From: an uncultured Actinomycetes bacterium
Lineage (GTDB): Bacteria; Actinomycetota; Thermoleophilia; Solirubrobacterales; 70-9
Length of the DNA: 64,000 nt
Direction: 5' to 3'
Assembly (NCBI GenBank): GCA_946482365.1
Contig: CAMLQY010000001.1
Span: forward strand, 186,001 to 250,000
Both the position numbers and the translations under genes were made by a program. The notes beneath the pieces were generated by a model. The model saw nothing but the letters and a program-made list of their open reading frames with translations, was not told where the DNA came from and did not search any database. Below are positions 9,288-17,557 of the stretch, one piece after another; the first letter of the stretch is position 1; every line of letters starts with the position of its first letter.

Positions 9288-9293
9288 TACCCT
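9288..9293 (+). promoter_or_regulatory. Putative -10 (TACCCT) for leaderless dapA
   Basis: TACCCT lies six bases before the dapA ATG at 9300 and there is no Shine-Dalgarno sequence. The spacing fits transcription starting at or next to the start codon. The same arrangement recurs throughout the window. No clear -35 box is seen. Confidence 0.45.
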
Positions 9294-9299
9294 GGCGAG

Positions 9300-10178
9300 A
9301 TGAAGGAGATTCGCGGCGTTATCACGGCGATGGCGACCCCGTTCGATGCGGACGGGGCGGTCGACGAGGCGGCAGCGCTGAAGCTGGCGACGCACCTGCT
9401 CGAGCACGGCTCGCACGGGCTGGTCATCTCGGGCTCGACCGGCGAGGCCCCGACCCTGACCGACGAGGAGGCCCTGGTCCTGGTCCGCGCGATCCGCAGG
9501 GAGGTAGGCGAGGACGTCTTGCTCATCTGCGGCACCGGCACCAACTACACGCAGCACTCGATCGAGCTGACGCAGGGCGCGGTCGAGGCGGGCGCCGACG
9601 CGGCCCTGATCGTCACCCCCTACTACAACAAGCCCAACCCCGCCGGGATCCTCGCCCACTTCGAGTCGATCGCCGCCGCGGTTCCCGGCTTCCCCCTGAT
9701 CGCCTACAACATCCCCTCGCGGGTCGTGGTCAACGTGCCGCCCGAGCTGCTCGCCGAGCTGGCCGGGATCGAGAACGTGGTGGCGGTCAAGCAGGCCAAC
9801 AACGACGAGCTGCAGCCGATCGAGGGGCTCGAGATCCTCGCCGGCAACGACGACATCTTCCTCAGGACGCTGGAAATCGGCGGGGCGGGGGGGATCTGCG
9901 TCGCCTCGCACCTGGTCGGACCCCAGATGCGCGAGATGTGGGACGCCGCCCAGGCGGGAGACCTCGACCGGGCGCGTGAGATCGACTCGGGGCTGCGCCT
10001 CCTCTACGCGGCGATGGGCGTGACGACCAACCCGATCCCGGTCAAGGCGGCGCTGGCGATGACCGGTCTGATCCCCACCGACACCCTGAGACTTCCCCTC
10101 GTGCCCGCCGACGCGGAGCAGCGAGCGACCGTGAGGGCGGCGCTGGAGAGCGTCGGCCTCACCCCGGTGACGCCCTAG
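9300..10178 (+). CDS. dapA: 4-hydroxy-tetrahydrodipicolinate synthase
   Basis: DapA condenses pyruvate with aspartate semialdehyde, the first committed step to DAP and lysine. The 292-residue TIM barrel shows GSTGEAPTL, the tyrosine motif PYYNKPNPAG, IAYNIPSRVVVNV and the Schiff-base lysine in VAVKQANND. The ATG at 9300 is supported by the upstream TACCCT and by family alignment; the longer open frame upstream has no DapA-like sequence. It overlaps rnj by one base, and the dapA-rnj pair is conserved in Actinobacteria. Confidence 0.96.
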   Translation: MKEIRGVITAMATPFDADGAVDEAAALKLATHLLEHGSHGLVISGSTGEAPTLTDEEALVLVRAIRREVGEDVLLICGTGTNYTQHSIELTQGAVEAGADAALIVTPYYNKPNPAGILAHFESIAAAVPGFPLIAYNIPSRVVVNVPPELLAELAGIENVVAVKQANNDELQPIEGLEILAGNDDIFLRTLEIGGAGGICVASHLVGPQMREMWDAAQAGDLDRAREIDSGLRLLYAAMGVTTNPIPVKAALAMTGLIPTDTLRLPLVPADAEQRATVRAALESVGLTPVTP

Positions 10179-11842
10179 TGTCCGCCGACAAGCTTCGTGT
10201 GCTGCCGCTCGGAGGGCTGGGCGAGATCGGCAAGAACATGACCGTGGTCGAGTACGGCGGCCGCATCGTCGTCGTCGACACCGGCCTGATGTTCCCGACC
10301 GCCGAGATGCTCGGGATCGACCTCGTCCTGCCCGACTTCTCCTACCTGCGCGACCGCGTCGACGACATCGAGGCGATCGTCCTCACCCATGGGCACGAGG
10401 ACCACGTCGGCGCCCTGCCCTACGTGCTGCGCGAGCTCGGCTCGCCTCCGGTGATCTACAGCGGCCAGCTGACGATCGGGATGGTCCGCTCCAAGCTCGA
10501 CGAGCACAAGCTCGCCGACGCCCCGCTCCAGGACCTCGCGGCAGGGGAGAAGGTCAAGGCCGGGCCCTTCGAGCTGGAGCTGATCCACCTCTCGCACTCG
10601 ATCCCCGACGCCCGCGGCGTCCTGCTCACGACCGAGCTCGGCTCGGTTCTGATGACCGGCGACTACAAGTTCGACCAGACGCCGGTCGACGGCCGCCCCG
10701 CCGACATCTCCCGGCTTGCCGAGATCGGTCGCGACGGCCTGCTGCTGCTCTGCGGCGACTCCACCAACGCCGACCGGCCCGGGATCGCGCCCTCGGAGTC
10801 GAGCGTCGGGCCGGCCCTGCTGGAGACGTTCTCCGGCTGCAAGGGCCGGATCATCGTCACCTCTTTCGCCTCCAACATCCACCGCGTCCAGCAGGTGATC
10901 GACGCCGCGGTGATGCTCGACCGCCGCGTGGCCCTGGTCGGCCGCTCGATGCGCAAGAACTTCAACATCGCGTCGAACCTGGGCATCGCCGAAGCGCCGA
11001 AGGGCCTCTTCATCCAGCCACGCGAGATCGAGAACTTCCCCGACGAGAAGGTCGTCGTGATCTCGACCGGCAGCCAGGGCGAGCCGCTCTCGGCGCTGCG
11101 ACGGATGGCCAACAACGACCACCGCGACGTCGAGCTGCACTCGGGCGACACGGTCGTCTTCTCGGCCACGCCCGTCCCCGGGAACGAGCGTGCGGTCAAC
11201 GAGACGATCGACCGCATCTACGAGATCGGCGCCAGCGTCGTCACCGCCAGGAGCGCGCCGATCCACGCCTCCGGCCACGGCTGGCAGGAGGAGCTGAAGC
11301 TGATGCTCAACCTGACCAAACCCCGCTACGTGCTGCCCGTGCACGGCGACCACCAGCGGCTCCGCCTGCACGCCGAGCTCGCCGAATCGGTGGGAGTAGA
11401 GCCCGAGCGCATCTTCCAGGGCCGCAACGGTCTGCCCCTCGAGATCGACGAGGACGGCGCCCGCTTCGGCGAGGACGTCCACGCAGGGGTGATCTACGTC
11501 GACGGGGTCAACGTCGGCGAGCCCGATGACGTCGCCCTGCGCGACCGCCGGGAGATCTCGGCCGACGGGATCTTCATCGTCGTCGCGACGATCTCCTCCG
11601 AGGACGGCCACGTGATCGCCGACCCGGAAGTGCTCTTCCGCGGCGTCGCCTTCCTCGACGAAGCGGACGCTCTCGTCGACGAGCTGAAGGACGTGGTCGA
11701 GGACTCGCTGGAGGACGCGGCCTCCGCGGGCACCCGCGAGCTGCACCTGATCCAGGAAGACCTGCATGACGCCGTGGCGGGGCTCGTATACGACAAGCTG
11801 AAGAGAAGGCCCATGATCATTCCGGTGGTCGTCGAGGTATGA
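10178..11842 (+). CDS. rnj: Ribonuclease J
   Basis: RNase J is a metallo-beta-lactamase/beta-CASP nuclease with endo- and 5'-3' exonuclease activity. The 554-residue protein has the metal motif LTHGHEDHVGALPY, followed by SHSIPDARGV and GDYKFDQTPVDG. The beta-CASP part shows GDSTNADRPG, TSFASNIHRVQQ, STGSQGEP and HASGHG. The C-terminal domain follows. The GTG start shares one base with the dapA stop. An intergenic palindrome begins ten bases after the stop. With PNPase upstream, this cluster encodes two main RNA-decay enzymes. Confidence 0.95.
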   Translation: MSADKLRVLPLGGLGEIGKNMTVVEYGGRIVVVDTGLMFPTAEMLGIDLVLPDFSYLRDRVDDIEAIVLTHGHEDHVGALPYVLRELGSPPVIYSGQLTIGMVRSKLDEHKLADAPLQDLAAGEKVKAGPFELELIHLSHSIPDARGVLLTTELGSVLMTGDYKFDQTPVDGRPADISRLAEIGRDGLLLLCGDSTNADRPGIAPSESSVGPALLETFSGCKGRIIVTSFASNIHRVQQVIDAAVMLDRRVALVGRSMRKNFNIASNLGIAEAPKGLFIQPREIENFPDEKVVVISTGSQGEPLSALRRMANNDHRDVELHSGDTVVFSATPVPGNERAVNETIDRIYEIGASVVTARSAPIHASGHGWQEELKLMLNLTKPRYVLPVHGDHQRLRLHAELAESVGVEPERIFQGRNGLPLEIDEDGARFGEDVHAGVIYVDGVNVGEPDDVALRDRREISADGIFIVVATISSEDGHVIADPEVLFRGVAFLDEADALVDELKDVVEDSLEDAASAGTRELHLIQEDLHDAVAGLVYDKLKRRPMIIPVVVEV

Positions 11843-11851
11843 CGGTTTTGG

Positions 11852-11940
11852 CGGGCGGGTCCTGTCGCGCCGCGAGGGGGGCCTGCGGGCGGGCGCACTG
11901 CGTCCGTTCTCGGCCCCCCTCGCACCGCGCCACCCGCCCG
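11852..11940. repeat. Palindromic element, GCGGGTCCTGTC family, copy 1 (divergent member)
   Basis: The outer arms CGGGCGGGT (11852-11860) and ACCCGCCCG (11932-11940) are complementary. Inside them the conserved strands GTCCTGTCGCG and CGCGCCAC face each other, and an inner stem CGAGGGGGGCC/GGCCCCCCTCG closes a GC-rich loop. The boundary motifs match the copies at 29591 and 57327, but the inner stem is different and still paired. It follows rnj and precedes the convergent histidine kinase gene. Confidence 0.6.
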
Positions 11941-12007
11941 AGGGACGTTGAGACTCGGACGTCCGGGGCGAGCGGTTGGCCTTGAAGGGGAGAGGGTGAA
12001 ATCTTTG

Positions 12008-12044
12008 GCCCGCCGGAGCTGCGTTGGGGAGAGCTCCGGCGGGC
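12008..12044. terminator. Strong perfect hairpin between convergent rnj and histidine kinase genes
   Basis: GCCCGCCGGAGCT (12008-12020) and AGCTCCGGCGGGC (12032-12044) form a perfect 13-bp stem with an 11-base loop. It lies in the 251-bp gap between two convergent genes, so it probably ends transcription from one or both sides. No strong T run follows. The rest of the gap (11941-12007 and 12045-12093) shows nothing recognisable. Confidence 0.6.
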
Positions 12045-12093
12045 TGTGTGTCTCGTCCAGAACCGAATTTAGGTCGGTGGGGTAAAGCGGGGC

Positions 12094-13521
12094 TTAAGCC
12101 GGGGTAACTGTTTGCTCAGACCTGGCGAGCGGGAGGCGGACGCGGAAGAGGGCGCCGCCCGCCTCCGACTCCTCGACCTCGACCGAGCCTCCGTGCGAGG
12201 AGGCGACGGCGGCGACGATCGCCAGGCCGAGGCCGCTGCCGGCCCCGACGGCGGTGTCGGCCGGGCCTTCGCCGCGGACGAAGCGGCCGAAGACCTGCTC
12301 GCGCAGCCCGGCGGGGACGCCCGGGCCGTCGTCGGAGACCTCGACCACGGCGTCGCCCCCGGTTGCGCGCAGGCGCAGCTCGATCCGGCTTCCCGCCGGC
12401 GTGTGCCGGGCGGCGTTGTCGAGCAGGTTGAGGACCATCCTGTGCAGCTCGTCCGGGTTGCCCTCGACCGCCAGCGGGACGCCGTTGTCGACGGCGAGCT
12501 CGTGGTCGACCAGCGTCGGGGCCACCTCGACCGCCGCGTTGCCGGCGACCTCGGCCAGATCGCAGGGCCGGTGCTGGCTGACCCTTCCGGCGTCGGCGCG
12601 GGCGAGCAGCAGCAGGTCGGAGACGAGCCGGCTCATCCGCCGGGAGGAGCGCAGGGCGGAGTCGACCATCGCCCTCTCCTCCTCGTCGCGCGGCTCCCGA
12701 AGCGAGGCCTCGAGCAGTTCGAGGTTGGCGAGGACGCTGGTCAGCGGCGTGCGCAGCTCGTGCGACGCGTCGGCGACGAACTCACGCTGCTTCTTCATCG
12801 CCGCCTCGCGCTCGCTACGGGCGGCGTCGAGGGAGCGCAGCATCTGCTCCAGGGTCCGGGCCAGCTCGCCCACCTCGTCGTCGACCTGGGGGTCCGGCAT
12901 GTGGGGGGAGGGATCGCCGGTGTCGGCGACCTCACGCGCCGTGGCCGTCAGGGCCGAGATCGGCCGCATCGCGCGCGCGGCGATCGCCAGCCCGGCGAGG
13001 CTCGCCAGGAAGGTGCCGCCGAAGATCCCGGCGGCGATGAAGAGCCAGAGCCGGTCGACGGTCGACTCGACATGGGTGAGGCTGCGGCCGTACTGCACGT
13101 AGCCGGTGACGATGCCTGTCGTGCCCGTGATCTGAGCGGTGGCAACGCGCATCTGCCCATGGTCGGAGAGGCCGGGGGAGAGCGCCCCCATGCCGGCGGC
13201 GCCGCTGCTCTCATCGACCAGGTTGCCGTTCAGGTCAAAGACCCTGGCGCTGGCGTTGTCGGGGCGCACGAAGTCGTCGAGGCTGGGCCCCCGCTTGAAG
13301 GAGACCCTGCCGACTGGCGTGTAGACGATGCGAAATTCCCCGGCCAGGGCCTGCGCGGCGTCGCGCACCTCGCGGTTGAAGTCGTTGCGGACGCGGTTCG
13401 TCGTCATCTGGCCGATCACCGCGCCGAAGGCGAGCAGGATCACCAGCGTCATCCCGGCGGAGACGCCGGCGAGGCGCCAGCGGACCGGCCAGGTACCGGG
13501 CTTGCGCAGGAGCTTCTTCAT
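12094..13521 (-). CDS. Two-component sensor histidine kinase
   Basis: This 475-residue membrane kinase has a first transmembrane helix at about residues 19-40, an extracytoplasmic sensor of about 120 residues, a second helix near 160-182, then HAMP (near 182-235). The HisKA phospho-acceptor box is FVADASHELRTPLTSV and the HATPase_c domain contains NLLDNAARHT, DDGPGVP and GSGLGLAIVAAV. It belongs to the large actinobacterial group paired with OmpR-type regulators. The regulator gene lies upstream on the same strand. The ATG directly abuts a 169-bp hairpin and has no Shine-Dalgarno. The signal sensed cannot be inferred. Confidence 0.93.
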   Translation of the reverse strand: MKKLLRKPGTWPVRWRLAGVSAGMTLVILLAFGAVIGQMTTNRVRNDFNREVRDAAQALAGEFRIVYTPVGRVSFKRGPSLDDFVRPDNASARVFDLNGNLVDESSGAAGMGALSPGLSDHGQMRVATAQITGTTGIVTGYVQYGRSLTHVESTVDRLWLFIAAGIFGGTFLASLAGLAIAARAMRPISALTATAREVADTGDPSPHMPDPQVDDEVGELARTLEQMLRSLDAARSEREAAMKKQREFVADASHELRTPLTSVLANLELLEASLREPRDEEERAMVDSALRSSRRMSRLVSDLLLLARADAGRVSQHRPCDLAEVAGNAAVEVAPTLVDHELAVDNGVPLAVEGNPDELHRMVLNLLDNAARHTPAGSRIELRLRATGGDAVVEVSDDGPGVPAGLREQVFGRFVRGEGPADTAVGAGSGLGLAIVAAVASSHGGSVEVEESEAGGALFRVRLPLARSEQTVTPA

Positions 13522-13690
13522 CTAGATGGTTGATCCCACGGTCGCGTGTGACTGGGGATGTGTCTGGCCAAGCAGATCGAGGACGCAGGGCGCAGCCTTT
13601 GGTGGTGCCAAAGGCAAGCCCGAGGACGTGGAGATGCGCAGTGCCAGGCACATCATCCAGGTGTGCGGGGTCGTGGGATCAACCATCTAG
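13522..13690. repeat. 169-bp long inverted-repeat element between response regulator and kinase genes
   Basis: The ends are perfect 19-bp inverted repeats, CTAGATGGTTGATCCCACG (13522-13540) and its complement (13672-13690). The complementarity continues imperfectly (for example CTGG, GATGTG and CTGGC blocks on both arms) to a tip where GCCTTTGG (13595-13602) pairs with CCAAAGGC (13608-13615). The whole spacer therefore folds as one long hairpin. One end supplies the stop codon of the regulator gene and the other end touches the kinase ATG. It could be a MITE-like insertion or an intercistronic control element. Confidence 0.65.
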
Positions 13691-14382
13691 CCCTTCAGCA
13701 CGTAGCCGGCTCCCCGCTTGGTGTGCAGGAGTCGCGACTCGCCGCCCGCCTCGAGCTTGCGCCTGAGGTTGGAGACGAAGACGTCGATCGTGTTCGTGGC
13801 GGCGGTCGGGTCGTAGCCCCAGACGTCGTCGAGCAGGCGCTCGCGCGAGATCACGAGGCGCTCGTTTCGCATCAGGTACTCGAGCAGCTCGAACTCCCGG
13901 TTGGTGAGCTCCAGCTCGCGCTCGCCGCGCCTGACTTCGCGCGTGCCGGGGTTGAGGGTGAGGTCCTCGACGGCGATCGAGGCCGATCCCCGCGGGGGCC
14001 GCCGCCGCAGCAGCGCCCTGATCCGGGCCAACAGCTCCTGGCGCTCGAAGGGCTTGACGAGGTAGTCGTCGGCGCCGCTGTCGAGACCGTCGACCCGGTC
14101 CTCGGTCTCCGAGCGGGCGGTCAGCATCAGGATCGGCACGTCGCCGTCCGCCCGCAGGCGGCGGCAGACCTCGATCCCGTCGAGGCGGGGGAGGCCGAGG
14201 TCGAGGACGACCAGGTCGGGAGCGAATCCCGAGGCGACGTCGAGCGCGTCGACGCCGTCGGCGGAGGTCTTCACCTCATAGCCCTCCTGGCGCAGCGAGC
14301 GGCGCAGGACGTCGGCGATGTCGGCGTCGTCCTCGACCACGAGTACGCGGGCGGTGGCCGTTTCGGAGTCGATTGTGAGCAT
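13687..14382 (-). CDS. OmpR-family response regulator
   Basis: The 231-residue protein has an N-terminal receiver domain with acidic pair VVEDDAD, phospho-acceptor Asp in LVVLDLGLPRLDGIEV, Thr/Ser in MLTARSE and Lys in YLVKPF. The C-terminal winged helix ends with TIDVFVSNLRRKLE and a GAGYVLKG terminus. It is the partner of the downstream kinase. The stop codon TAG is part of the 169-bp inverted repeat. TAACAT eight bases before the ATG suggests a leaderless transcript. Target genes are unknown. Confidence 0.94.
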   Translation of the reverse strand: MLTIDSETATARVLVVEDDADIADVLRRSLRQEGYEVKTSADGVDALDVASGFAPDLVVLDLGLPRLDGIEVCRRLRADGDVPILMLTARSETEDRVDGLDSGADDYLVKPFERQELLARIRALLRRRPPRGSASIAVEDLTLNPGTREVRRGERELELTNREFELLEYLMRNERLVISRERLLDDVWGYDPTAATNTIDVFVSNLRRKLEAGGESRLLHTKRGAGYVLKG

Positions 14383-14390
14383 TGCTACCG

Positions 14391-14396
14391 ATGTTA
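14391..14396 (-). promoter_or_regulatory. Putative -10 (TAACAT) for the response regulator operon
   Basis: Read on the minus strand, TAACAT ends eight bases before the ATG at 14382. No Shine-Dalgarno sequence is present, consistent with leaderless initiation. Confidence 0.45.
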
Positions 14397-14451
14397 GAGG
14401 CGAAAACCCGGATCGGGTGCGAGTTTTAGGGCCCTTTTAGGCCGACAGGAG

Positions 14452-14564
14452 GGGAATCGGGGGGAGGCTTCCACTTAACTTTTTCGGTGGAGCGGGGGAT
14501 CGGCTGAGCGCCCCGGGCGGATCGACGAAAAAGTACAAGACGTTCCAGCCTCCCCCCGATTCCC
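14452..14564. repeat. Hairpin element with GGAACGTCTTGTAC core, copy 1
   Basis: The 18-base arms at 14452-14469 and 14547-14564 are perfectly complementary (GGGAATCGGGGGGAGGCT and its complement). On the minus strand they enclose the conserved strands GGAACGTCTTGTAC-TTTTTCG (14546-14526) and CGAAAAAGTTAAGTGGA (14486-14470) around a 39-base variable loop. The same core recurs at 30138 and 62765 with different but again complementary arms. This copy lies in the divergent gap between the response regulator and ftsK, so it is not simply a terminator. Confidence 0.8.
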
Positions 14565-14610
14565 TTCGGTCGGCGCAGGGGAGCTTCTCTCGGCGTCGAA
14601 GCGGGGCTCT

Positions 14611-16749
14611 ATGTTCGTGCGCAAGAAGAAGACTGCTGCTCGTCGGAAGCCGAAAAGCCGGGCGAAAGCCGGCAAGCCGCGGGTGCATCTGCCGCGGGCC
14701 CTGGAGCAGCGGCACTTGGACTTGATCGGGCTTGGGTTGATCGCCGCCGGGGTTTATTTGAGCTTTGTTTTGTTCTTTGGTTGGGATGGGGGGAAGGTCG
14801 GGAGTGGGGTTGAGACCGGGCTGACTTATTTGGTTGGGGACGTGGGGGCTCGGATTGCGACGGTTTTGATGCTCCTCGTCGGGGGGCTGCTCGTTACGGG
14901 GACTTCGATCTCGACGCTGCTCAGAGGCCTCGGGCGTGGACTTCGGGCGGTCTTTGTGGGGAGCCGGGGAGTCGCCGACACGGTGGCCCGGACTCGCGAG
15001 GCCCGGCGCGAGGGGAAGACGTTCGCCTTCGAGACCGAGGCCGGGCCGACGGACGTGATGAGCGCCTATCCGGACGAGGAGGAGATGGATCCGACCGTCG
15101 CTCTCGCCGAGGAGGCCGAGGAGGTTGCCGAGGAGCCGGTCACCCAGGACTTCGACCAGGAGCTGGCCGGGATCGAGGCCGAGGAAGAGGCCGCCTCAGA
15201 GGACGAGCCGCCCGAGCCCGAGCAGGCGGCGCTGACGCCGCAGGGCAACGAGCGCGGGGTGACGATCTCCGAGGGGATCGACTACCGGCCGCCGCCGGCG
15301 AAAGCGCTGGAGCGGGGGAAGGGCGACAGAGGCGTCGACCCGCGCGATCACGAGGCGGTCGGGCGCAAGCTGGTCGAGACCCTCGGGCACTTCGGGGTCG
15401 AGGCGAAGATCGTCGGCATCGTCAGCGGCCCGCACGTCTCGCGCTACGAACTTCGACTCGCCCCCGGCACCAAGGTGAAGAAGGTGACCGAGCTCTCCAA
15501 CGACCTCGCCTACGCGCTCGCCTCGACCGACATCCGCATCCTGGCGCCGATTCCCGGCAAGCAGGCGGTCGGGGTCGAGGTGCCGAACACGCGCCGCCGC
15601 ATCGTCCGCCTCGGCGACATCTACGCCGGCCGGCCGGAGAAGACCTCGCCGCTCGTCGCCTGGCTCGGCAAGGGGATCGACGGCAACGCGGTCTGGACCG
15701 ACCTGGCGAAGATGCCCCACGTGCTCGTCGCCGGCACCACCGGCTCGGGCAAGTCGGGCTGCGTCAACGCGATCCTCTCCTCGATCCTGATGCAGGCCTC
15801 GCCCAACGACGTCCGGCTGGTCCTTGTCGACCCCAAGCAGGTCGAGCTCAACCACTACGAGAACGTCCCCCACCTGCTGACCCCGGTGGTCACCTCGCCG
15901 CGCCTTGCGGCCAACGTCCTCGCCAACCTGATCGGCGAGATGGAGAACCGCTACGGGATCATGGGCCAGGCCCGCTGCCGCAACCTCGCCGAGCTGAACC
16001 GCGCCCGGGCCAAGGCCGGCGAGCCGCCGCTGCCGCACATCCTCTGCGTGATCGACGAGCTCGCGGACCTGATGATGGTCTCGCCGGCCGAGGTCGAGGA
16101 CTCGATCATCCGGCTGGCGCAGAAGTCCCGCGCCACCGGCATCCACCTCGTCCTCGCCACCCAGCGGCCGTCGACCGACATCATCACTGGGACGATCAAG
16201 GTCAACATCCCCGCGCGGATCGCCTTTGCGGTCTCCTCGCAGACCGACTCGCGGGTGATCCTCGACCAGGGCGGGGCGGAGGCCCTGCTCGGCCAGGGGG
16301 ACATGCTCTTCCGCGGCGCGGGGACCTCGAAGCTGCAGCGGATCCAGGGCGCCTTCGTCACCGAGGAGGAGATCGCCCGCATCACCGGCCACTGGGCCAA
16401 GCAGGGGGAACCCGAGTTCGAGGCGGAGCTGCTCGAGGTGCACGAGGAGAAGGGCGTCGAAGCGGAGGGCGACTACGACCCCGACAGCGACGACCTGCTC
16501 GACGAGGCGATCCGCGTCGTGGTCGAGACCGAGACCGCCTCGGTCTCGATGATCCAGCGTCGCCTGCGCGTCGGCTACACCCGCGCCGGACGCCTGATCG
16601 ACATGCTCGAGCGGCGTGGCGTCATCTCCGGCTACGAAGGCTCCAAGCCTCGCCAGGTGCTGGTCACCCAGGCCGACCTGGCGCGGCTCACCGGCGGCGC
16701 CGCTGTGGACCCGGGTTCGGAAGCCGAGGAACCGGTCGCGCACGAGTAG
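14611..16749 (+). CDS. ftsK: DNA translocase FtsK/SpoIIIE
   Basis: This septal ATPase pumps chromosomal DNA during division. The 712-residue protein has a basic N-terminus, only two clear membrane helices (about residues 35-55 and 85-105) instead of the usual four, an acidic linker (about 140-210), then alpha, motor and gamma domains. The motor has Walker A GTTGSGKS near residue 375 and Walker B ICVIDELADLM. The gamma winged helix contains SMIQRRLRVGYTRAGRL. Codons in about 14720-14890 are unusually rich in TTG and TTT compared with the rest. Nothing clear marks a promoter between the repeat and the ATG. Confidence 0.95.
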   Translation: MFVRKKKTAARRKPKSRAKAGKPRVHLPRALEQRHLDLIGLGLIAAGVYLSFVLFFGWDGGKVGSGVETGLTYLVGDVGARIATVLMLLVGGLLVTGTSISTLLRGLGRGLRAVFVGSRGVADTVARTREARREGKTFAFETEAGPTDVMSAYPDEEEMDPTVALAEEAEEVAEEPVTQDFDQELAGIEAEEEAASEDEPPEPEQAALTPQGNERGVTISEGIDYRPPPAKALERGKGDRGVDPRDHEAVGRKLVETLGHFGVEAKIVGIVSGPHVSRYELRLAPGTKVKKVTELSNDLAYALASTDIRILAPIPGKQAVGVEVPNTRRRIVRLGDIYAGRPEKTSPLVAWLGKGIDGNAVWTDLAKMPHVLVAGTTGSGKSGCVNAILSSILMQASPNDVRLVLVDPKQVELNHYENVPHLLTPVVTSPRLAANVLANLIGEMENRYGIMGQARCRNLAELNRARAKAGEPPLPHILCVIDELADLMMVSPAEVEDSIIRLAQKSRATGIHLVLATQRPSTDIITGTIKVNIPARIAFAVSSQTDSRVILDQGGAEALLGQGDMLFRGAGTSKLQRIQGAFVTEEEIARITGHWAKQGEPEFEAELLEVHEEKGVEAEGDYDPDSDDLLDEAIRVVVETETASVSMIQRRLRVGYTRAGRLIDMLERRGVISGYEGSKPRQVLVTQADLARLTGGAAVDPGSEAEEPVAHE

Positions 16750-16782
16750 CGGCTGCCTTCTCCCCGGGTAGACAATGGGGGA

Positions 16783-17556
16783 ATGGAGCGTGGTATCGGC
16801 GCAATCCTCCGCGAGGCGCGCAAGCGTCGCGGGATCGAGCTCGGCGAGGTCGAAGCCACGACCAGGATCCGGCTCAAGTACCTGCGCGCGATCGAGGACG
16901 AAGACTGGGCGGTCCTGCCCGGCGACGTCTATGCGCGGGGGTTCATCCGGGCCTACGCCTCCTTCCTCGGCCTGGACGGGGAGCGGCTGGCGAGTGAATA
17001 CCGCGAGGCGGTCGAAGGCGGGCGGAGCGCCCCCGACAGAGTGCGCGAGCTCGCTCCCGGGCCGGTTCAGCATACGGGTGCTTCCCCGCGTCGTTCGCCC
17101 GCCAGCGCGGGGCTGGTCGCCGTCGCCGGCGTGATCCTCCTCGCCCTGGGGGCGATCCTCGCTCTCCCCCTGGACGAGGACGGGGGCGAACCGGGAACGC
17201 CCGCGCAGCAGCGGGCGAAGGGGCTGGTGGAGGGCGCCGGAGACCGGCCGGGAACGCCCGCGCCCGATCGCGCCGGGGTTTCGGTGAGGGTCGCCGCCGA
17301 CGCCGAAGTGTGGGTCTGCGTCCTCGGCGAGAACGGGGAACGGCTGGTCGACGGACAGGTGCTCGAAGCGGGAGCCGAAGAGGGCCCCTTCCACTCCGGT
17401 AGCTTCACCGTCTCCTTCGGCAACGGAGAGGTATCGATGCTCGTCGACGGCAAGGAAGCTGAGATCCCCGCGACGCCCAGCCCGCTCGGGTACGCGATCG
17501 ACGCCGAAGGGAAGATGACCCGGCTCCCGGAATCGGCGCGGCCCACCTGCACGTGA
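16783..17556 (+). CDS. RodZ-like helix-turn-helix membrane protein
   Basis: The 257-residue protein has an N-terminal HTH_25 domain ([48 protein letters not shown]). One membrane helix follows at about residues 105-128, then a Pro-rich spacer with two PGTPA units and a C-terminal DUF4115-like beta domain ([22 protein letters not shown]). RodZ homologues link MreB and cell-shape control. Position next to ftsK and cinA is common in Actinobacteria. TAGACAAT lies directly before the ATG, suggesting a leaderless mRNA. Confidence 0.88.
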   Translation: MERGIGAILREARKRRGIELGEVEATTRIRLKYLRAIEDEDWAVLPGDVYARGFIRAYASFLGLDGERLASEYREAVEGGRSAPDRVRELAPGPVQHTGASPRRSPASAGLVAVAGVILLALGAILALPLDEDGGEPGTPAQQRAKGLVEGAGDRPGTPAPDRAGVSVRVAADAEVWVCVLGENGERLVDGQVLEAGAEEGPFHSGSFTVSFGNGEVSMLVDGKEAEIPATPSPLGYAIDAEGKMTRLPESARPTCT

Positions 17557-17557
17557 G

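Noticed and set aside
12112..13533. Long plus-strand open frame of 473 codons opposite the histidine kinase
   Set aside because: It is the antisense shadow of a clear kinase gene. The translation is Gly/Ala/Arg/Asp-rich with no motif. Similar long shadows opposite many genes here are caused by high GC content.
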